A stretch of DNA of 64,000 bases from BOG-908 sp963795825 (GCA_963795825.1 CAWCIW010000005.1:744001-808000), one strand, 5' to 3'. Numbered from the stretch's first letter, positions 8,886 through 16,891 are shown. The notes: generated from the letters alone by a model not told the origin. Numbers and translations are program-made.

Positions 8886-9653
8886 GTGCCACCGCCGATC
8901 GAACACAGCAGCGGCCACGCGATCGACGCGCTGAGCCAGTTCCAGCTGGTGCCGCTGGTCCCGTTCAGCCGCGCGCTCAGCTTCACGCAGTCCAACCTGC
9001 TGATGGTGATCGGCAGCGTGCTCGTGCTGGCGCTGCTGTATTTCGGCTCGCGCCCGCGCGCCGTGGTGCCCGGCCGGCTGCAGGCCGCGGCCGAGCTCTC
9101 CTACAACTTCATCTACAAGATGACATCCGACCAGATCGGCACCGAAGGGCGCCAGTTCTTCCCGTTCATCTTCACGCTGTTTTTCTTCGTGCTGATGGGT
9201 AATCTGCTGGGCCTGGTGCCCTTCAGCTTCACCTATACCAGCCACATCGCGGTTACCGCGGCGCTCGCGGTGATGGTGATCGTGCTCGTCACTATCGTGG
9301 CGCTGGCCAAGCACGGCCTGCGCTTCTTCACCTACTTCTTTCCCGCCGGTGCGCCGGTGTTCCTGGCACCGCTGATCGTGCCGATCGAGATCATCTCCTA
9401 CCTCTCGCGCCCGGTCAGCCTGTCGATACGTCTGTTCGCCAACATGGTCGCCGGCCACGTGATGTTCGCGGTGTTCGCCACGTTCGTGGTGATGATGGGC
9501 GGCCACTCGATCATCGGCGCGTTCGCGGCCATCGGGCCGCTGGCGGTGAACGTGGCGCTCATCGGTTTCGAATTGCTGGTCGCTGCTCTGCAGGCCTACG
9601 TGTTTGCGATACTGACCTGCATCTACCTGCACGACGCGGTGCATCTGCACTGA
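8886..9653 (+). CDS. atpB: ATP synthase F0 subunit a
   Basis: A 255-residue proton channel subunit with the essential arginine at R182 in SLSIRLFANMVAGH. The family core FVLMGNLLGLVPFSFTYTSH is seen at about 101-120, and five to six membrane helices can be recognised. It forms the half-channels that drive c-ring rotation. It starts at a GTG (8886); no better ATG lies upstream in frame. It is 78 bases after atpI and 49 before atpE. Confidence 0.96.
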   Translation: MPPPIEHSSGHAIDALSQFQLVPLVPFSRALSFTQSNLLMVIGSVLVLALLYFGSRPRAVVPGRLQAAAELSYNFIYKMTSDQIGTEGRQFFPFIFTLFFFVLMGNLLGLVPFSFTYTSHIAVTAALAVMVIVLVTIVALAKHGLRFFTYFFPAGAPVFLAPLIVPIEIISYLSRPVSLSIRLFANMVAGHVMFAVFATFVVMMGGHSIIGAFAAIGPLAVNVALIGFELLVAALQAYVFAILTCIYLHDAVHLH

Positions 9654-9702
9654 CCCGGCGCGGGCTTCTCGGACTTTATTTCTTCACACAAGGACTGGTT
9701 TC

Positions 9703-9927
9703 ATGGACGTAGCAGCGGCAACCAAGCTCGGCGCAGGCATCGCGGTGATCGCACTCGCCGGCGTCGGCATCGGCATCGGCAACATCTTCTCGGCGCTGGT
9801 CACCAGCATTGCGCGTAATCCTTCGGCGCGCGACCAGGTGTTCGGGCTGGGCATTCTCGGGTTTGCGCTGACGGAGGCCGTGGCCTTGTTCGCGCTGCTG
9901 ATCGCGTTCCTGATCCTGTTCACCTGA
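9703..9927 (+). CDS. atpE: ATP synthase F0 subunit c
   Basis: A 74-residue helical hairpin. Helix 1 has the Gly motif (GAGIAVIALAGVGIGIGN), the polar loop is ARNPSARDQ, and helix 2 carries the proton-binding carboxylate E58 (FALTEAVALFA). The absence of the extra sodium-ligand pattern favours proton coupling. An AAGGA ribosome-binding site precedes the ATG. The gene is followed directly by a palindromic repeat that separates it from the b-type subunits. Confidence 0.97.
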   Translation: MDVAAATKLGAGIAVIALAGVGIGIGNIFSALVTSIARNPSARDQVFGLGILGFALTEAVALFALLIAFLILFT

Positions 9928-9930
9928 GGC

Positions 9931-10068
9931 CAGGCAAGGCCTTCTTTTCTGAAGAAAAGAAGCAAAAGACTTTTGCTCCCTGTCGGCGTGTGTTTCAGCA
10001 CTCCCCGACAGGGAGGAAAAGTTTTTTGGTCCTTTTTTTCAAAAAAGGACTGCTTGCTTCCTTGCTTC
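9931..10068. repeat. Full palindromic junction repeat inside the atp operon, type A core
   Basis: The arms are reversed relative to the copies at 764 and 4331: the CTTC/GAAG arm comes first and the GTCC/GGAC arm second, around CCCTGTCGG...CCGACAGGG. The copy lies between atpE (stop 9927) and the b' gene (start 10086), so RNA polymerase must cross it to reach atpX and atpF. The reading frame running through it into b' from 9990 is probably not used, because a normal signal-like N-terminus begins at 10086. Confidence 0.88.
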
Positions 10069-10085
10069 TGACCCGGGATCCCGCA

Positions 10086-10658
10086 ATGCGTATGTTTCCA
10101 ACGGCTGTCGCCCTCTCGCTGATCGCAGCCAGCGCCGCGCATGCGGATACGATGCCGCAGCTCGACCCCGCACACGGCCTTCTGGTGTCCCAGGTCGTCT
10201 GGGGCGCGATCATCTTCGCGGCGTTCTATCTTCTGGTGTCGCGGTGGGGCCTGCCGCGCGTGGGCTCCATACTCGCGATGCGCGCCGGCACGATCGCTGC
10301 CGATCTGGAGCGCGCGCATGCGGACAAGGCGGACGCGGATCGGGCGGTGGCCGAACTGAACGCCGCGCGCCGGACCGCTTATGCGCAGAGCCAGGCGGCG
10401 GTGGCCGAGGCTACCGCACAGGCCAAGACGGAAGCGGCTTCGCGCAGCGCCGCGCAGGAAGCGCGCCTCGACGCGCAGCTTGCCGAAAGCGAAGCGCGTA
10501 TCGGCGCGGCCCGCACCGCGGCGATGGGCGCGCTGCACCAGGTTGCCTCTGAGACGGCCAACGCCGTGGTGGCGCGTCTGACCGGCGGCTATGCCGACGC
10601 GCAGCGCGTGGACCAGGCGGTGCGTGACTTGCTGGCCGAACGCGGCCTGGCTGCCTGA
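10086..10658 (+). CDS. atpX: ATP synthase F0 subunit b'
   Basis: A 190-residue peripheral-stalk subunit, also named atpG or atpF2 in some genomes. A hydrophobic leader (MRMFPTAVALSLIAASAAHA) precedes PQLDPAHGLLVSQVVWGAII and the membrane anchor. A long Ala/Glu/Arg-rich coiled coil (about 65-160) follows. The ATG at 10086 is chosen because everything before it in frame is repeat sequence. It pairs with AtpF to form the b-b' dimer seen in alphaproteobacteria and photosynthetic bacteria. Confidence 0.92.
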   Translation: MRMFPTAVALSLIAASAAHADTMPQLDPAHGLLVSQVVWGAIIFAAFYLLVSRWGLPRVGSILAMRAGTIAADLERAHADKADADRAVAELNAARRTAYAQSQAAVAEATAQAKTEAASRSAAQEARLDAQLAESEARIGAARTAAMGALHQVASETANAVVARLTGGYADAQRVDQAVRDLLAERGLAA

Positions 10659-10672
10659 CAGGGACCGGATAC

Positions 10673-11167
10673 ATGCATCTATTCGTCGAGCCGGAATTCT
10701 GGGTTCTCGTCAGCTTCATCATTTTTTTCGTTCTGTTCGGCCGCAAGTTGTGGGCGGGGATCACGAACCTGCTCGACGGCCATGCGCGCGGCATCCGTGC
10801 CGAGCTGGCCGAGGTGCAGCGTTTGCGCGCGGAAGCCGCGAAGATGCTGGCTGACGCACAGCGGGCGCGCACCGATGCGATTGCCGAGGCCGAGCAGGTT
10901 CTGGCGCGTAGCCGGGTAGAGGCCGCGCAGCTGGCGCAGGCCGCCGCTGCCGAAGCGGAGGCTTCGGGCCGCCGGCGGGAGCGCCTTGCTCTGGATCGTA
11001 TCGCAGCGGCCGAGAAATCGGCGCTGGACGAGGTGCGCCAGACCGCAGCGGATATCGCGATTGGCGCAGCACGGCAGGTGATTTCGCACGGTATCGGCGC
11101 GGATCGCGAGACGGCGCTGCTGGACGGCGCGATCGCCGACCTGCCGCGGGCGCTGCGCGCGGCGTAG
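10673..11167 (+). CDS. atpF: ATP synthase F0 subunit b
   Basis: A 164-residue stalk subunit with one N-terminal membrane helix (FWVLVSFIIFFVLFGRKLWA) and a long amphipathic coiled coil to the C-terminus. It begins 14 bases after b' and ends the operon. The genes for F1 subunits (delta, alpha, gamma, beta, epsilon) are absent, as expected where F0 and F1 operons are unlinked. A type B repeat follows the stop. Confidence 0.94.
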   Translation: MHLFVEPEFWVLVSFIIFFVLFGRKLWAGITNLLDGHARGIRAELAEVQRLRAEAAKMLADAQRARTDAIAEAEQVLARSRVEAAQLAQAAAAEAEASGRRRERLALDRIAAAEKSALDEVRQTAADIAIGAARQVISHGIGADRETALLDGAIADLPRALRAA

Positions 11168-11236
11168 CAGATTGGGCGCACGCTCGTGGCTACCGGGTCG
11201 GCGCGTACCGTGCTGTCCCGCCAAGCGGCGTACCTT

Positions 11237-11448
11237 ACACCAACCCGTCTTGGGACTGACTCATCGGCAGCAAGAAAGGCCTTCTTTTTCGAGAAAAAGA
11301 AGCAAAAAGCTTTTGCTGTGACCCTGCACTAAGATTTCGCTAAGACCGCAATCGCATCGACTTCCGATACGAGCGTAGGCCCTGGTGCAGGCGTCGGAGC
11401 AAAAGCTTTTTGGTCCTTTTTCTCGAAAAAGGACTGCTTTCTTGCTTC
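11237..11448. repeat. Full palindromic junction repeat, type B (long leader and variant core)
   Basis: The arms are the standard CTTC/GAAG and GTCC/GGAC hairpins. The core differs from type A, carrying CGCATCGACTT and GTGCAGGCGTC, and a leader containing CAACCCG, CTTGGGAC and ACTCATCGGCAG precedes it. The same leader and core recur at 42935, so the two copies share a longer unit. It separates the convergent atpF and thyX genes. Confidence 0.82.
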
Positions 11449-11452
11449 GCAG

Positions 11453-12394
11453 CTATCCTGCCGGAAAATACCCTTCCAGCTCGCCCCATTCCCGCTTCGA
11501 CAAGCCGCTATCCCCTTGCTCCACCACCTCGCCGGCGAGCCTGCGCCGCACTACGGCCAGCATCTGCGCCGACAACGTGACTGCCCCCATCCGATAGTCG
11601 CAAAAGGCCGCGTGCGTGGCCGGCACCCAGGCGCGCACCATGTCCAGGATCGCATCTGCGTAGACGCGTATCTCGTACTGCGCGTGCGAATCGGCGCGCA
11701 GCGAACAGAAGTTCAGCAGGTTATGCAGGTCGGTTTTCCAGTACCACTGCGTATAGGCGTTCAATGTCAGGTTCATACGCGCCAGCTCGCGTGCCAGGCC
11801 CTGGCGGCCCTCGTCGGCCGGCGTGCCGTCCGGCGCCTCGTTCAGCATGTGCACGTAATGGTCGTAGTTGCGCGCGGCGTCGTCGCGCAGCATCGACAGA
11901 ACCCCTGCCGCTTCGTCGCCCTGCAGCACCGCGCCCCTGCCCTGCCGGTTGGCCGCCGATTGCGCGGCGAGTTGCTCAGGCGCGGGGATGTAGAACTCGC
12001 GGTCCATCACCGAGTAGCGCGCGGAATATTCGTTCACGTTGGCCATGCGGTGGCGAATCCACTGCCGCGCCACGAAGATCGGCAGCTTCACGTGCAGCTT
12101 GATCTCGCACATCTCGAACGGCGTGCTGTGCCGGTGTCGCATCAGATAGCGTATCAGCCCGGCATCTTCCGACACCCGCCGCGTGCCGCGCCCATAGCTC
12201 ACACGCGCCGCCTGCACGACCGCGCCGTCGTCGCCCATGTAGTCGATCACCCGGACGAACCCGTGATCCAGCAGCGGCACCGCGGTGAACAGCAGCGCCT
12301 CGAGCGCCGGCACAGTCGCCCGCCGCGTGACGCTTGTGCTCTCCCGCTGGGCGTCGATTTCGGCAAGCTGCGATTCGGTCAGGGGCATACCCAT
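11453..12394 (-). CDS. thyX: Flavin-dependent thymidylate synthase ThyX
   Basis: About 313 residues. It makes dTMP from dUMP with FAD, NADPH and methylene-tetrahydrofolate. The ThyX signature RHRMANVNEYSARY is intact, preceded by the RHRHSTPFEMCEIKLHVKLP segment and followed by the substrate-binding region near the C-terminus (LRADSHAQYEIRVYAD). No thyA is seen in the window. The start is uncertain: methionines at 12394 and 12388 both give a normal N-terminus. A longer frame to 12433 would run into an inverted repeat and is rejected. The 3' end abuts a type B repeat. Confidence 0.95.
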   Translation of the reverse strand: MGMPLTESQLAEIDAQRESTSVTRRATVPALEALLFTAVPLLDHGFVRVIDYMGDDGAVVQAARVSYGRGTRRVSEDAGLIRYLMRHRHSTPFEMCEIKLHVKLPIFVARQWIRHRMANVNEYSARYSVMDREFYIPAPEQLAAQSAANRQGRGAVLQGDEAAGVLSMLRDDAARNYDHYVHMLNEAPDGTPADEGRQGLARELARMNLTLNAYTQWYWKTDLHNLLNFCSLRADSHAQYEIRVYADAILDMVRAWVPATHAAFCDYRMGAVTLSAQMLAVVRRRLAGEVVEQGDSGLSKREWGELEGYFPAG

Positions 12395-12432
12395 ACCTAC
12401 CGCAAACCGATCAGCCCGCGAACGGCATCCCA

Positions 12433-12575
12433 CCGGTTTGTTCGAAAACGTGCCCTGGTGAGTCGACTGGCGTGGTTGTTAGAGCACCGGAGCGGAGTGG
12501 CCGCTGGGCCATGAGCACCGGAGCGCAGAAGAACCGCGTCAGACGGCCACCAGGGCGCGTTTTCGAATAAACCGG
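12433..12575. repeat. 143-bp inverted-repeat unit between thyX and ssrA
   Basis: Two 28-base arms (12433-12460 and 12548-12575) are reverse complements with only two mismatches. Each contains TTCGAAAACG and GCCCTGGTG. The 87-base interior carries two near-identical copies of GAGCACCGGAGCG. No open reading frame or target-site duplication is evident. It is unrelated to the AT-rich repeat family. It could be a small non-autonomous element or a structured transcript, and it lies where the thyX 5' leader and the ssrA 3' end meet. Confidence 0.7.
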
Positions 12576-12581
12576 AAGTGG

Positions 12582-12830
12582 GGGCATTCTGTTGCCCGGG
12601 GCCCCCTAACCGCGCGTGTCACTGCTTACGCAGCGATCGCAAGTGCTTCGAAGTTATCGTTGGCACTTGTAAATTGACCCGATGACGGCGGTATCATGCC
12701 GGGCAAAAGATGAGCCTTTACCACGCGTGTCGAGCCTGTGTCGTCCCCATATATGGTGGAAACGCCGGGCACTGCCCCCGGGTCCACAACGCTTATTCCA
12801 CGCATCGTTTATCGCCATAGCCGGCTTGCG
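12582..12830 (-). ncRNA. ssrA: Circularly permuted two-piece tmRNA (tag ANDNFEALAIAA)
   Basis: Read on the minus strand, an acceptor piece comes first: a T-arm-like GACCCGGGGGCAGTGCCCGG, then a CCA at about 12756-12754. After a few spacer bases the coding piece opens at about 12748 with GGGGACGACACAGGCTCGAC, which matches the 5' motif of ordinary tmRNAs. A resume codon GCC at 12664 begins the frame ANDNFEALAIAA and ends in TAA at 12626. This order (3' part before 5' part) is the permuted form known from alphaproteobacteria, whose precursor is cut into two RNAs. Outer limits are estimates. It rescues stalled ribosomes and tags the products for proteolysis. Confidence 0.88.
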
Positions 12831-12863
12831 CCTGCGCTGCGTATGTAGGCTGGGGCGTTAGAA

Positions 12864-13045
12864 AAAGCAAGGAAGCAGTCCTTTTTTGAAAAAAAGGACC
12901 AAAAAACTTTTGCGTCCTGGCCGTCCGATCGCCCGCATCATCCTGGGCAGACCTCGACCGCGGACAGGTGTGACACCTCTGCGCATGCGGGAAGTCAAAA
13001 GTTTTTTGCTTCTTTTTTTCAAAAAAGAAGGCCTTCCTTGCTTCC
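12864..13045. repeat. Full palindromic junction repeat with unrelated core
   Basis: Standard GTCC/GGAC and CTTC/GAAG arms enclose an 85-base core (CGTCCTGGCC to GCATGCGGGAAG) that is not the type A or B core. It lies upstream of the ssrA 5' end and upstream of rpmG, between divergently transcribed units. This shows that the arms can flank different central sequences. Confidence 0.8.
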
Positions 13046-13126
13046 TCACCTTGACCCCCCGCTCCACCCGCAGCACATTCGCCGATCCCAGGCGCCAGGC
13101 AACCGGCGCCCCCTTTGAGGTGCGTT

Positions 13127-13294
13127 ATGGCCAAGTCCAACACCGTGCAGATCCGGCTCGTCTCCAGTGCAGACACGGGATACTTCTACGTCACGAAGAA
13201 GAATGCCCGCACGAAGACGACGAAGATGGAGTTCAAGAAATACGACCCCGTCGCGCGCAAGCATGTCGTGTTCAAGGAAGCCAAGATTAAGTAG
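13127..13294 (+). CDS. rpmG: 50S ribosomal protein L33
   Basis: A 55-residue basic protein (MAKSNTVQIRLVSSADTGYF, ending KHVVFKEAKIK) of the normal length for alphaproteobacterial L33. It lacks the zinc-binding CxxC pairs, so it is the cysteine-free form. GAGG lies before the ATG. A GC-rich hairpin follows the stop. Confidence 0.95.
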   Translation: MAKSNTVQIRLVSSADTGYFYVTKKNARTKTTKMEFKKYDPVARKHVVFKEAKIK

Positions 13295-13300
13295 CCGACC

Positions 13301-13330
13301 CGGCCGGGCACGCGCCCGGCCGTCTTCGAT
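13301..13330 (+). terminator. Probable rpmG terminator hairpin
   Basis: A perfect 8-bp stem (CGGCCGGG at 13301-13308 with CCCGGCCG at 13315-13322) and a 6-base loop are followed by a T-rich stretch (TCTTCGATTTGT). It starts 7 bases after the rpmG stop. The T-tract is interrupted, so efficiency is uncertain. Confidence 0.5.
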
Positions 13331-13406
13331 TTGTCACGGGCATCGCCGCGAATCCCGCGTGCTTTCCCGCCCTGTTTTGCCTACAGCAACGCGCCAGGTC
13401 TTCAGG

Positions 13407-14021
13407 ATGGCGAGCATGCGCGCAGGCATCGATACGGCGGGATCTTCCCGCGGACTTGGGCAGAACATCGGCAATGCCGGGTTGTTCTTCCGGCGCTGGG
13501 TGGCGAATCCGCTGCAGATGGGCTCCATCGTCCCGTCGTCGCCCGCTTTGTGCAAGCGCCTGGTGGCGCAGACCCATGCCGCACCGGACCAGATCGTGGT
13601 CGAACTCGGCGCCGGCACTGGCGTGGTCAGCCGCGCGCTGATCGACGGCGGGCTGGCGCCAGAACGACTCCACGTGATCGAGATCGTGCCGGACATGGCG
13701 GCCCATCTCCGCCGCGCCCTGCCCGGCACCAAGGTGATCGAGGGTGACGCGCGACGCCTGCCGCAGCTGATCCCGCCGGAGCTGCACGGCAGGATCGGCA
13801 CCGTCATCGTAGGAATCCCGCTGGTATTGCTGCCGTTGGCAGAGCAACGCCGCTTCATCGACGCCATTGAGGCGGTAGCGCCCGGTGTGGGCTTCATCCT
13901 CTACAGCTACTGCGTGACGTCCCCGCTGCCCTGGAAGAAACACGGCCTGGTGCCGAAGCGCGAAGCCTGGACGCCGCTGAACTTCCCGCCGGCTAGCGTC
14001 TGGCGCTACACGCCCGCCTGA
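13407..14021 (+). CDS. Class I SAM methyltransferase, PmtA-like
   Basis: About 204 residues. The SAM-binding motif I is clear (IVVELGAGTGVVS), followed by the acidic loop VIEIVPDMA and motif II/III segments (IEGDARRLPQLIP; GTVIVGIPLVLLP). The opening FFRRWVANPLQMGSIVPSSP matches phospholipid N-methyltransferases and RsmA-like enzymes of alphaproteobacteria, which convert phosphatidylethanolamine towards phosphatidylcholine. Substrate is inferred. The start at 13407 (or 13416) is favoured, because upstream in-frame sequence overlaps rpmG in a shadow frame. Confidence 0.8.
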   Translation: MASMRAGIDTAGSSRGLGQNIGNAGLFFRRWVANPLQMGSIVPSSPALCKRLVAQTHAAPDQIVVELGAGTGVVSRALIDGGLAPERLHVIEIVPDMAAHLRRALPGTKVIEGDARRLPQLIPPELHGRIGTVIVGIPLVLLPLAEQRRFIDAIEAVAPGVGFILYSYCVTSPLPWKKHGLVPKREAWTPLNFPPASVWRYTPA

Positions 14022-14088
14022 AGCGACGCACAAGCGGCGCTCGCTGCACGCGCGGCGTTTGGCGCATCGCCTTGCCATGGCGGGACCC

Positions 14089-15570
14089 ATGACCCAAGCT
14101 CTGCTACCGGACCAAGCAGGTGCCTACATGGACCAGATCATCGCGCCATCGCCGAACACCGAACTTGATTTGCAGGGTGCGCTCGATCGCCAGAAGCGCG
14201 CCTTTGCCGCGGCGCCCTTCCCCGCCGCGCCGCAACGCCAGGCCATGCTGAAGCGACTTGAAATGCTGGTGCGCACGCATCAGGAGGCGATCGTGGACGC
14301 AATCAACGCCGATTTCGGCAACCGCTCGCGGGTAGAGACCATCACGTCGGAAATCCTGCCAACGCTGGGCGCCGCCTCGCACGCGCGCCGCCATCTGGCC
14401 GGCTGGATGCGCCCGCAGCGCCGCGCCACGTCGTTGAACTTCAAGCCGGCGACGAACCGGATCGAATACCAGCCGCTCGGCGTGGTGGGCGTCGTCTCGC
14501 CCTGGAATTACCCGATATTTCTAACGCTTGGCCCGCTGATCGACATACTGGCCGCCGGCAACCGCGCGATGATCAAGCCCTCCGAGCTCACGCCTGCGAC
14601 AGGCGCGCTGCTGGCCCGCATGCTCGGCGAGGCATTCACGCCGGAGGAGGTGCTCGTGGTGCAGGGCGACGTGGCGGTGGGGCGCGCCTTTACGGGCCTG
14701 CCGTTCGACCACCTGATATTCACCGGCTCGACCGAGGTGGGCCGCCACGTGATGCGCGCCGCGGCCGAAAACCTGGTGCCCGTCACGCTCGAGCTTGGCG
14801 GCAAGTCGCCGGTGATCGTGGCGGAGGATGCCGATGTGGCGCAGGCCGCGAAATCGGTGGCGGTCGGCAAGTTTTTCAATGCGGGCCAGACCTGCATCGC
14901 GCCCGATTATGCGCTGGTGCCGTCCGCAAAGGCGGAGGCGTTCGCGCACGGCGTTCTGGAAGCGGCCGAGTCGATGTTTCCCACGCTGAACGGTAATCCC
15001 GATTACACGGCGATCATTTCGGACCGCCACCACACGCGCCTGGCCGAACTGGTGGCCGAGGCCGAGGCCGCCGGTGCCACGGTGTTGCGCCACAAGGATC
15101 CGCCGCGCGGCAATGTCCGGCATTTCCCGCCGACGGTGGTGCTCGATCCGCCGCTCGACGGACGTTTGATGCGCGACGAGATTTTCGGACCCATATTGCC
15201 GGTGGTGCGCACCGCCGGCACCGACGCCGCGATTGACTTCGTCAACAAGCGGCCGCGTCCGCTGGCGCTGTACGCCTATACGAAAGATGCAGCCACGGAA
15301 CGGAAGATTCTCGACCGCACGATTTCCGGCGGGGTTACGCTCAACTCCACGCTGCTGCATTGCGCGCAGGAGGATCTGCCGTTCGGCGGGGTGGGGCCGA
15401 GCGGCATGGGCGCCTATCACGGACGCGAGGGGTTTGCCACGTTCAGCCATGCCCGCGGCGTGCACAAGCCCGGATTCTTCTCCGGATTCGAGTATCTGAA
15501 ACCACCGCACGGCGCTAAAACGAGGTTCGCCCTGAAAGCGCTGGGCATCAAAGACCCCGCAGGCAAGTGA
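14089..15570 (+). CDS. NAD(P)+-dependent aldehyde dehydrogenase (coniferyl-aldehyde dehydrogenase type)
   Basis: About 493 residues; it oxidises an aldehyde to a carboxylate. The Rossmann/NAD segment is intact (VVSPWNYPIF; FTGSTEVGRHV), and the general base Glu lies in TLELGGKSPVIV. The nucleophile Cys lies in NAGQTCIAPDY. The whole-length resemblance and the C-terminal HKPGFFSGFEYLKPPHG fit the coniferyl-aldehyde dehydrogenase subgroup, members of which also act on fatty or general aldehydes. Possible starts are 14089 and 14128. The stop overlaps the next gene's GTG start as GTGA, so the two are translationally coupled. Confidence 0.88.
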   Translation: MTQALLPDQAGAYMDQIIAPSPNTELDLQGALDRQKRAFAAAPFPAAPQRQAMLKRLEMLVRTHQEAIVDAINADFGNRSRVETITSEILPTLGAASHARRHLAGWMRPQRRATSLNFKPATNRIEYQPLGVVGVVSPWNYPIFLTLGPLIDILAAGNRAMIKPSELTPATGALLARMLGEAFTPEEVLVVQGDVAVGRAFTGLPFDHLIFTGSTEVGRHVMRAAAENLVPVTLELGGKSPVIVAEDADVAQAAKSVAVGKFFNAGQTCIAPDYALVPSAKAEAFAHGVLEAAESMFPTLNGNPDYTAIISDRHHTRLAELVAEAEAAGATVLRHKDPPRGNVRHFPPTVVLDPPLDGRLMRDEIFGPILPVVRTAGTDAAIDFVNKRPRPLALYAYTKDAATERKILDRTISGGVTLNSTLLHCAQEDLPFGGVGPSGMGAYHGREGFATFSHARGVHKPGFFSGFEYLKPPHGAKTRFALKALGIKDPAGK

Positions 15571-16622
15571 AGGCCGAGATGCGGGCAGAACCGAACCCCG
15601 ACAGGGCGCAGAAGCTTTTTGGTTCTTTTTTTCGAAAAAGAACTGCTTGCCTGGCTTTTCTCCTGACCTTCTCCCAAGCCCGAGCCGCCGGTTTCACACA
15701 GCTGAGCATCCCCGACCCCGGCAATCCGCCGTTGGAAATCGGCATCTGGTACCCCAGCAAAACGCCGCCGCGCCCGGAACGCCTCGCTCTGGACACGCAA
15801 ACCGTGGCGCCGGACGCCCCCGTCGATGGGCAGGCCCTGCCGCTGATCGTGATGTCGCATGGCCAGGGCGGCCATTTCTCGAACGCTTACGACACGGCGA
15901 TCGCGCTGGCGGATGCCGGTTTCGTCGCCGCGGCACTCACCCATACCGGCGACAACCTGCACGACCAGAGCCGCGTGTTGCGTATCTGGGATCGGAGCAG
16001 GCAGCTGCACGTCTTGACCGACTGGATGCTGCACGCCTGGCCGGCGCATGCGCAGATCGATGCGGCGCGTATCGGCGTATTCGGCTTTTCCGCCGGTGGC
16101 TTCACCGCGCTGGTGGCAGCCGGCGGCACGCCCGATCTTGCGTCGCTCGGACCGCACTGCAAGGCGCAGCCGGCGGAGTTCACCTGCGCCCTGATTGCGC
16201 GCAATCGTGCCGACGCGGCCAGGTCGCCCGCGATACCGGCCGATCTCTGGGTGCATGATCCCCGTATCAAGGCGGCGGTTGTGGCGGCGCCAGCCCTGGG
16301 CTTTGCGTTCGGCCGCACAGGGCTCGCCGGCGTGCGGGTGCCGGTGCAGTTGTGGCGCGCGGAACAGGATCACGTATTGCCGCAGCCGTTCTATGCGCAG
16401 GCGGTGCGCGACGATCTACCTTTGCCGCCGGACTACCATGTGGTTGCCGGCGCGGATCACATGGATTTCCTGCCGCCATGCAGTTCGGAAAAAACCAGCG
16501 TGGTGCCGCAGATCTGCACGAGCGCGCCGGGTTTCGACCGGGCTGCGTTTCATGTGATGTTCGACAATGCGGTGGTGCGTTTCTTCAAGGCGGCCCTGGC
16601 GGGCGGGCCTGCCGCGAGGTGA
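15567..16622 (+). CDS. Exported dienelactone-hydrolase-like alpha/beta hydrolase with repeat-derived signal peptide
   Basis: A 351-residue alpha/beta hydrolase of the predicted dienelactone hydrolase class (lipase/PAF-acetylhydrolase-like). The oxyanion strand is IVMSHGQGGHFS, the nucleophile Ser lies in GVFGFSAGGFTAL, and a late His lies in VVAGADHMDF. The GTG at 15567 overlaps the stop of the aldehyde dehydrogenase (GTGA). Residues about 13-31 (DRAQKLFGSFFRKRTACLAF) are translated from a half copy of the palindromic repeat. They form the charged n-region and start of the hydrophobic core of a signal peptide ending near FSQARA. No other in-frame start gives an export signal, so the repeat appears to have been recruited as coding sequence. 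Confidence 0.82.
   Translation: MKAEMRAEPNPDRAQKLFGSFFRKRTACLAFLLTFSQARAAGFTQLSIPDPGNPPLEIGIWYPSKTPPRPERLALDTQTVAPDAPVDGQALPLIVMSHGQGGHFSNAYDTAIALADAGFVAAALTHTGDNLHDQSRVLRIWDRSRQLHVLTDWMLHAWPAHAQIDAARIGVFGFSAGGFTALVAAGGTPDLASLGPHCKAQPAEFTCALIARNRADAARSPAIPADLWVHDPRIKAAVVAAPALGFAFGRTGLAGVRVPVQLWRAEQDHVLPQPFYAQAVRDDLPLPPDYHVVAGADHMDFLPPCSSEKTSVVPQICTSAPGFDRAAFHVMFDNAVVRFFKAALAGGPAAR
15603..15655 (+). repeat. Half palindromic repeat inside the coding start of the hydrolase
   Basis: A single arm: AGAAGCTTTTTGG, then the hairpin GTTC-T7/A5-GAAC, then TGCTTGCC. It lies wholly inside the coding region beginning at 15567 and keeps its frame open. No partner arm is visible nearby. Confidence 0.8.
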
Positions 16623-16736
16623 GTTGCTCTGCCGATGCGTGGCCCGGCGGTGCGCGTATGGGTTTGCCAGGCGCGGGCTGGCTACGGTAGAAAGCGGCTG
16701 TCGACGCCCGCGTGTTGCGGGCCTGGCCGACAGCTT

Positions 16737-16811
16737 GCCGGGTTAGCACAGTGGTAGTGCAGCGGTTTTGTAAACCGAAGGTCGCGGGTTCAAATCCTGC
16801 ACCCGGCACCA
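16737..16811 (+). tRNA. tRNA-Thr (anticodon UGU)
   Basis: A complete cloverleaf: acceptor GCCGGGT with ACCCGGC, D stem GCAC/GTGC, anticodon loop TTTGTAA (anticodon TGT), T stem GCGGG/CCTGC with TTCAAAT loop. The 3' CCA is encoded. The first base pair of the anticodon stem is a G-A mismatch. It reads ACA codons. Confidence 0.95.
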
Positions 16812-16891
16812 GCCCGCCGCGCGCAACCATTGCCGCCTCTGTTTGTTTCACCTCCGCGGCCATTCAAGAGCCGCGCAGAGGAGACAGTTTC

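Noticed and set aside
9990..10085. Extended N-terminus of subunit b' through the repeat
   Set aside because: The normal hydrophobic leader starts at the ATG at 10086, and the extension is only translated repeat; no overlap with an upstream stop forces its use.
16737..16811. tRNA as an integration site
   Set aside because: No duplicated 3' tRNA fragment, integrase or composition change follows it.
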